Below, piece after piece: positions 7,001 through 10,828 of a stretch of DNA of 10,828 bases. The notes under the pieces are model-generated. The model did no database searches. It saw only the letters and a list, made by a program, of their open reading frames with translations, and had not been told where the DNA came from. Position numbers and translations under genes: made by a program. The stretch is from CAXTSE01 sp035554115 (GTDB lineage Bacteria > Actinomycetota > Actinomycetes > Actinomycetales > Microbacteriaceae), in NCBI GenBank assembly GCA_035554115.1, contig DATMIW010000064.1, positions 1 through 10,828 of the forward strand, in the 5' to 3' direction. Each line of letters begins with the position of its first letter. Position 1 is the first letter of the stretch.

Positions 7001-7896
7001 TTTGTCGTTCCTTCGGCAAGTCCCAGCGAACGACCGACGCCCTCGGTAATGAGGTTCACCCCAACAGCAAATAGCGTGATCAGCGCGAGAGGGATCAGGA
7101 TCGCGAGAGGCTGGGCCGAAAGTCCGCCGCGGTTCTCGTTGATCATGAGACCCCAATCCGCTGCGGGCGGCGCGACGCCAAGCCCCAGCAGCGCCAGGCC
7201 GGCGAGCATCCCGACCGACCAGACAACCCGCAGACCGAACTCGACCATGACCACCGGAACCAGGCTCGGGAGAATGTGGGTGCGAGCGGTCTCGAAGACT
7301 CTCGATCCCGAGGCCACCGCCGACTCGACATACTCTCGCTGCGACACGTCCAGCACCGCTCCATAGATGACGCGAGTGACCTGCGGAACGTGCCCCAGTG
7401 CCACAAGAAGGACGAGCAGCCATGGAGCGCGGCCGAACAAAGCGATGATGATGAGGATGAAGATGATCATCGGCAAGGCCATCCAGATCTCACACCCACG
7501 CATGATGATCTCGCCAACGAAGCCGCGCACGAAGCCCGCGATCATACCCAGGAGGACTCCGCCTATGACTCCCAGGGCTGATGCTACAAGCGACATCCAG
7601 ACGATAGTTCGGCCTCCGTTGAGGACGCGGGACAGCACGTCCTGGCCGAGGACATCAACACCGAGGGGAGTCGATGCCGATGGGCCGGCGAACGGCGACC
7701 CGACATAGGCGTCAACCGCATGCGGTGCAAAAAGAGGCCCGAAGATCGCAATAAGCAGGACAACTCCTGTAATCACCGACCCGATGATGGTGCGGCGATC
7801 ACGGAGCACCGACCGGAAGTTGTCAGACGCCGGGCTCGGCGTTTGTATCGAAACTGTGGGTGCGACCTTTTCAGTCGTAGACGATCGCGCGTTCAT
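6997..7896 (-). CDS. ABC importer permease, DppC/OppC-like
   Basis: Integral membrane permease of 299 residues, second subunit of the dipeptide/nickel-class channel. After a hydrophilic N-terminus there is a first membrane segment near 37-57 (IIGSVITGVVLLIAIFGPLF) and then the family marker PLGVDVLGQDVLSRVLNGGR (77-96). Several hydrophobic stretches follow (about 100-122, 137-153, 158-170, 225-243, 264-284). The cytoplasmic EAA loop that docks on the ATPase is EYVESAVASGSRVFETARTH (188-207), followed by HILPSLVPVVMVEFGLR. The ATG at 7896 overlaps the TGA of the upstream permease (ATGA) and has a GAGGA site. Its own stop overlaps the ATPase start in the same way, so the three genes are made as one coupled block. 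Alternative substrates of this class are peptides, glycosides, nickel and opines; the true one is unknown. Confidence 0.95.
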   Translation of the reverse strand: MNARSSTTEKVAPTVSIQTPSPASDNFRSVLRDRRTIIGSVITGVVLLIAIFGPLFAPHAVDAYVGSPFAGPSASTPLGVDVLGQDVLSRVLNGGRTIVWMSLVASALGVIGGVLLGMIAGFVRGFVGEIIMRGCEIWMALPMIIFILIIIALFGRAPWLLVLLVALGHVPQVTRVIYGAVLDVSQREYVESAVASGSRVFETARTHILPSLVPVVMVEFGLRVVWSVGMLAGLALLGLGVAPPAADWGLMINENRGGLSAQPLAILIPLALITLFAVGVNLITEGVGRSLGLAEGTTK

Positions 7897-8915
7897 GAGG
7901 TCCTCAGCTTGGGGGTTGCGAGCATCGTGGCAATGTCGGCTAGGAGATTTATGAGCACAAAGAAGGCCGTCGTCACGAAGGCAACTGCCAGCATCGTGGG
8001 GACGTCTCGCTGTCCCACGGCCTGAACCATCAGCAGGCCGATCCCGGGGTACGAGAAGAGGAACTCGAGGATCACTGTTCCGCCGAGCAGGAATCCAACA
8101 GTGAGTCCCGCGCCCTGGATGCCGGGGACGAGGGCGTTCCGAAGCGCGTGCTTCACCAGTACCTTGCGGCGGGTGAGGCCCTTGAGTTCTGCCATCGCGA
8201 CGTACTCAGAGCTGAGTTCTTCAACTACTGACGCTCTCATCAGACGGGACAGGTAGGGCAGGGACGTGAAGACCAAGGTCAGAACCGGGAGGACAAGCAC
8301 TGCCGGGTAGGCCAGCGGACTAGAACCACCGGGTACGAACGAGACGGCCGGAAGAACCACGAAGACCCCGGTGGCGAAAAGGAAGATCAAGAAGATCGCA
8401 ATGACGAAGTCGGGGATAGCCGAGAGCACGACCGACAGGATGTTCGCGAGCCAGTCACCGACACCGCCCGGCTTGGCCGCTGCGAAGATGCCGATAAGAG
8501 CGGCAAGCGGAAGACCGATCACCGATGCCAGGACGAGAAGAATGAGGCTGTTGCCGAGAGCCGGGACCAGCGCCGTGGAGACCGGCCGACCCGAGATCAG
8601 CGATACACCGAAGTCACCCCGAAACACCCCGCCCAGCCACGAGAAGTACTGCTCGAGCGGCGGGCGATCGAGTCCGAGTCGTTCGCGAATGAGGGCCACG
8701 GTCTCGGGAGTCGCTGATTTTCCGGCTATGAGGGCCGCAGCGTCTCCGGGGAGAACCGTCGTTGCCATGAAGAGTACGAAAGTCACGACCAGCAGCGTGA
8801 CAATGGCAAAGAGAAGACGACCACCGATCCATCGATATCTGAGCCAGGCACCGTTTCGAGAAGCTCCATTCCCTGGGCTAGTTCGGAACGCGTCGTGGTC
8901 GACTGTGAGCGCCAA
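7893..8915 (-). CDS. ABC importer permease, DppB/OppB-like
   Basis: Integral membrane permease of 340 residues, first subunit of the channel. It shows the class layout: a first membrane helix at about 33-52 (RLLFAIVTLLVVTFVLFMAT), then LPGDAAALIAGKSATPE (55-71), an LGLDRPPLEQYFSWLGG linker (80-96), GDFGVSL (100-106), and helices near 119-146, 157-190 and 203-222. The EAA loop is EYVAMAELKGLTRRKVLVKH (237-256), then ALRNALVPGIQ, and LGGTVILEFLFSYPGIGLL (277-295) near the end. I chose the TTG start at 8915 because an AGGAG site lies six bases upstream and the first helix needs residues well before the first internal ATG (codon 50). The gene follows the binding-protein gene after a 71-base gap that contains a hairpin. 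Its stop overlaps the next permease start by ATGA. Confidence 0.93.
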   Translation of the reverse strand: MALTVDHDAFRTSPGNGASRNGAWLRYRWIGGRLLFAIVTLLVVTFVLFMATTVLPGDAAALIAGKSATPETVALIRERLGLDRPPLEQYFSWLGGVFRGDFGVSLISGRPVSTALVPALGNSLILLVLASVIGLPLAALIGIFAAAKPGGVGDWLANILSVVLSAIPDFVIAIFLIFLFATGVFVVLPAVSFVPGGSSPLAYPAVLVLPVLTLVFTSLPYLSRLMRASVVEELSSEYVAMAELKGLTRRKVLVKHALRNALVPGIQGAGLTVGFLLGGTVILEFLFSYPGIGLLMVQAVGQRDVPTMLAVAFVTTAFFVLINLLADIATMLATPKLRTS

Positions 8916-8937
8916 GAGGATCTCCTAGGGGTAAAGA

Positions 8938-8976
8938 GCGGTCACCCTAGACCGCAAATGGGCCCAGGGTGACCGC
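8938..8976 (-). terminator. Intercistronic hairpin between binding-protein and permease genes
   Basis: An exact 11-bp inverted repeat (8938-8948 and 8966-8976, GCGGTCACCCT and its complement) with a 17-base loop lies 11 bases downstream of the binding-protein stop and 22 bases before the permease TTG. There is no T-run. Such hairpins in ABC operons commonly act as partial terminators or 3' stabilisers that give more binding protein than permease. That role is inferred from position and family knowledge. Confidence 0.6.
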
Positions 8977-8986
8977 CTGAGATAAA

Positions 8987-10531
8987 TCAGCCTGCGATGC
9001 TGAACTTCGCCAAGTTCTTGAAGATCTGCACGTTGGTGGGGTCAGCTTTTGGCCAGCCCTTGACCTTCTGCGAACCCGCCCACAGAGAGTTGCCGAACGC
9101 GGGGATCGTGAGTCCTCCGCGGTCAAACACCGCCTTCTGCATCGCATCCGTGTACTGGCCTCGATCCTTGTCGCTCGCAACGTACGCCTTTTCCCAGGCC
9201 GCAGTCCACTCCGGATCGTTCCAGTGTGTGTCGTTGTCCGGTCCGGTCGAAGCGAGGTTGAGTCCCGCGCTCATGACCGTCTGGGCTGCGCTCGGATAAG
9301 ACCACGCTTGCCACTGGCCGTAGGACTCAAGAAGCACGCCGTTGTCGACCGCGTTGACTGTCGCATTGAGACCGATCTCGCGCAGGTTTCGCGCCACGAC
9401 CTGGACGAACGCTTCTTCAGGGTTTCCGGCAACAACGGTGATGGGAAGGTCAGCACCCTCAACACCCGCCTCGGTAATCAACTTCTTTGCCTTGGCCACA
9501 TCCTGCTTGCGAACGAGAGAATGGTCGTACGCGGGGTCGTCGATTCCGATGAGGTCATTGCCGAGGCGGCCTTCGCCGGCATACACGACGTCGAGAACCT
9601 CCTTGCGGTTGACACCGAGCCGGATGGCTTCGCGCACGCGCGGGTCGGCGGTTATTCCCTCGTCTGTACGCACCCCGAGAACATTCGGAGAGCCACTTGG
9701 CAGGCTGAGTACTTTGAACTGAGAGTTGGATCGCAGCTCAGGCACCCGCGCCGGGGGCAAACTCGTAATCACGTCAACCTGGCCAGAGAGAAGCGCGTTG
9801 ACGCGGCCATCGTTGTCGTTCAAAGCCACGAACACGACCTTGTTGACGATCGGCTTGTCACCGTAGTAGTTCTTATCTCTCACGAGGGTGACGTCCACTC
9901 CGGGATTGATGGATTGAACCTTGTAGGCAGACACGAATACGGGCTTGCTCGAGTCGAAGCCTCTCGGAATGATCGGAAGCCCTGCCACCAGCTCTTCAAA
10001 CCATCCGACCGGTTGCGTCAGGGTGAACTTCACCGTCTCGTCATCGACTGCGGTGACCGATGTGATCACAGGCAGCAGGGGGAAGGAGAAGGGCGAAGCA
10101 ATGTCGGGATTGAAAATGTAGTCGAATGTCGCGACGACGTCGTCGGCCACAAACCGCTTCCCGTTGTTGAACTTGACGCCCTGACGGAGCTTGGCCGTCC
10201 ACACGGTCTTGTCTTTGTTAGAGTCCCAGCTTTCCGCCAATTCGTTGTATTTTTTCGAGTTCACGTCGAAGTTCACTAGGGATTCGCCAATGCCTAGCGC
10301 CATTGTGGCCCCAAACGGATCGGAGAAGGTGTAGGGGTCGATTACTGTCGCCGAGCTACCCCCTGGAATCCCGATTCGGAGTGTGCCACCAGCACCGGCT
10401 CCGGAACCGCCGGCGGGAGCGCACGCGGTTGCCACCAGCGCAATTGCTACTGCACCAACAGCAATAGCTACTCGTCGTTTCATGCCGCGCAGTTTTCCAA
10501 CGGAAAACGGCGAGGAGGGGGACACGCGCAT
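8987..10531 (-). CDS. ABC importer solute-binding lipoprotein, family 5 (peptide/nickel type)
   Basis: Extracytoplasmic lipoprotein (514 residues from the first ATG) that captures the ligand and delivers it to the permeases. A lipoprotein signal runs from basic residues (MKRR at 17-20) through a hydrophobic core to a lipobox LVATAC, with C37 as the lipidated residue, then a Gly/Ser/Ala-rich linker and GGTLRIGIPG. Family-5 hallmarks: AESWDSNKDKTVWTAKLRQG near 110-130, FNNGKRFVADDVVATFDYI after it, and DPRVREAIRLGVNRKEVLD further on. It is full length for the family. The start is ambiguous: ATG at 10531 has a clear GAGG site five bases upstream, while ATG at 10483 (MKRR) gives a standard signal length but only a weak site. 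I use 10531. Divergence within the family prevents naming the ligand; peptides, oligosaccharides, opines and nickel chelates are all known in it. Confidence 0.94.
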   Translation of the reverse strand: MRVSPSSPFSVGKLRGMKRRVAIAVGAVAIALVATACAPAGGSGAGAGGTLRIGIPGGSSATVIDPYTFSDPFGATMALGIGESLVNFDVNSKKYNELAESWDSNKDKTVWTAKLRQGVKFNNGKRFVADDVVATFDYIFNPDIASPFSFPLLPVITSVTAVDDETVKFTLTQPVGWFEELVAGLPIIPRGFDSSKPVFVSAYKVQSINPGVDVTLVRDKNYYGDKPIVNKVVFVALNDNDGRVNALLSGQVDVITSLPPARVPELRSNSQFKVLSLPSGSPNVLGVRTDEGITADPRVREAIRLGVNRKEVLDVVYAGEGRLGNDLIGIDDPAYDHSLVRKQDVAKAKKLITEAGVEGADLPITVVAGNPEEAFVQVVARNLREIGLNATVNAVDNGVLLESYGQWQAWSYPSAAQTVMSAGLNLASTGPDNDTHWNDPEWTAAWEKAYVASDKDRGQYTDAMQKAVFDRGGLTIPAFGNSLWAGSQKVKGWPKADPTNVQIFKNLAKFSIAG

Positions 10532-10677
10532 TTCTACCTCGTCTCATCATTGAGCTGTGATTTCAGGAGTTAGCGGCTGCAACGTTGCTGCCCTCCGGCG
10601 TACTGTGCGTCAAGCTACCATACGCTCGATTCGTTGAACGAGTTAGCCGTGTTGCAGATTGGCAACGGTGCGTCTTG
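10532..10677 (-). promoter_or_regulatory. Upstream control region of the ABC importer operon
   Basis: The 146 bases between the P450 stop and the binding-protein start hold several symmetric elements. TTGACG (minus strand, 10608-10613) is a good -35, but I see no convincing -10 at 16-18 bases. The palindrome at 10575-10592 overlaps where that -10 would be. Further upstream are the 11-bp palindrome TCGTTGAACGA (10632-10642 region) and an inverted repeat GTTGC-N6-GCAAC (10651-10666) close to the P450 stop. GAGTTAGC occurs twice as a direct repeat (around 10567 and 10640). The gap suggests that the importer operon has its own regulated promoter even if P450 read-through occurs. Confidence 0.4.
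10575..10592. promoter_or_regulatory. Candidate LacI/GalR-type operator
   Basis: A perfect 10-bp palindrome, GCAACGTTGC (10579-10588), sits in a longer near-palindrome (10575-10592; 16 of 18 positions symmetric). The central CG and the GCAAC/GTTGC arms look like the operators of LacI/GalR-family repressors. It lies 44-61 bases upstream of the binding-protein start and overlaps the probable promoter, a place where a repressor would block transcription. No LacI-family gene is in the window, so the regulator is a guess. Confidence 0.45.
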
Positions 10678-10828
10678 CTACACGTCCCAGACCACGGGGA
10701 GGTGTTGCACCCCGCGCAGGGCATAGCCGCGAACGACGGCCTCACGATCAGGGTCCAGTCGCAGATTCGACAGCCCGGAGAAGATCTCCTCGAGAGTGAT
10801 GCGTGCCACCTGGCGCGCCAGGAAGTGG
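10678..10828 (-). CDS. Cytochrome P450, C-terminal fragment (cut by window edge)
   Basis: A minus-strand frame enters from the right edge and ends at TAG (10678-10680), giving the last 49 full residues. It reads HFLARQVARITLEEIF, then SGLSNLRLDPDREAVVRG, then YALRGVQHLPVVWDV at the end. This matches the end of bacterial class P450s: the L-helix LARxxxRIxLEEI that follows the haem-ligand Cys-x-Gly loop, then the PNLRL..DPxxxxxxGYxxRGxxxLPVxW ending. The window stops just past the position where the haem-ligating cysteine would be, so that residue cannot be checked. P450s insert one oxygen atom (hydroxylation or demethylation) and need ferredoxin and reductase partners, none of which is visible. 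It lies upstream of the ABC importer, on the same strand, 146 bases away. Confidence 0.85.
   Translation of the reverse strand, partial: HFLARQVARITLEEIFSGLSNLRLDPDREAVVRGYALRGVQHLPVVWDV

Noticed and set aside
7001..7423. N-terminal extension of the ATPase frame beyond the ATG at 7000
   Set aside because: The frame is open only because it overlaps the permease gene; its translation has no ABC features, and the ATG at 7000 has a ribosome site and ATGA coupling.
9224..10279. Plus-strand open frame of 351 residues inside the binding-protein gene
   Set aside because: It is antisense to a clear family-5 lipoprotein, has no recognisable domain, and its composition is that of a GC-rich shadow frame.
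1..10828. Mobile-element genes, tRNA, rRNA or CRISPR arrays
   Set aside because: I found no transposase or integrase frame, no tRNA-like fold and no regularly spaced repeats.

Overview
This is a GC-rich actinobacterial window. The UMP kinase, the DUF3097 protein (an actinobacterial family) and the codon bias towards G/C at third positions suggest a Microbacteriaceae-like high-GC Gram-positive. That placement is inferred from recognised protein families, not from a database search. All coordinates were read by hand.

Layout. Positions 1-1211 hold two conserved chromosomal genes on the minus strand: pyrH, and a DUF3097 gene that starts inside its stop codon (GTGA overlap) and runs off the left edge. 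From about 1271 to the right edge everything looks catabolic and accessory. A minus-strand flavoprotein of acyl-CoA dehydrogenase fold (1271-2563) is divergent, across a 200-bp regulatory gap, from a plus-strand pair: a DapB-like NAD(P)-binding oxidoreductase (2764-3768) and a LigM-type, tetrahydrofolate-dependent O-demethylase of the GcvT fold (3821-5236). A strong hairpin terminator (5248-5284) ends the plus-strand unit.

Facing it from the right is a minus-strand ABC importer operon of the dipeptide/oligopeptide/nickel class: a solute-binding lipoprotein (8987-10531), two permeases (7893-8915 and 6997-7896) and one protein carrying both ATPase domains (5339-7000). The last three genes are coupled by two ATGA stop/start overlaps. 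Upstream of it, on the same strand, lies the C-terminal tail of a cytochrome P450 (10678-10828), cut by the window edge just after the haem-ligand loop.

How it may work together (inference): the importer brings in a small organic molecule. The P450 and the flavoprotein oxidise it, the LigM-like enzyme moves an O-methyl group to tetrahydrofolate, and the DapB-like enzyme does an NAD(P)-linked step. This looks like a catabolic island for a methoxylated, perhaps plant-derived or xenobiotic, compound. The substrate cannot be read from the sequence. The island lies directly upstream of pyrH, where rpsB-tsf normally sit, so it may have been inserted there. No transposase, integrase, tRNA, rRNA or CRISPR array is visible, and there is no gene-free stretch longer than 300 bases.
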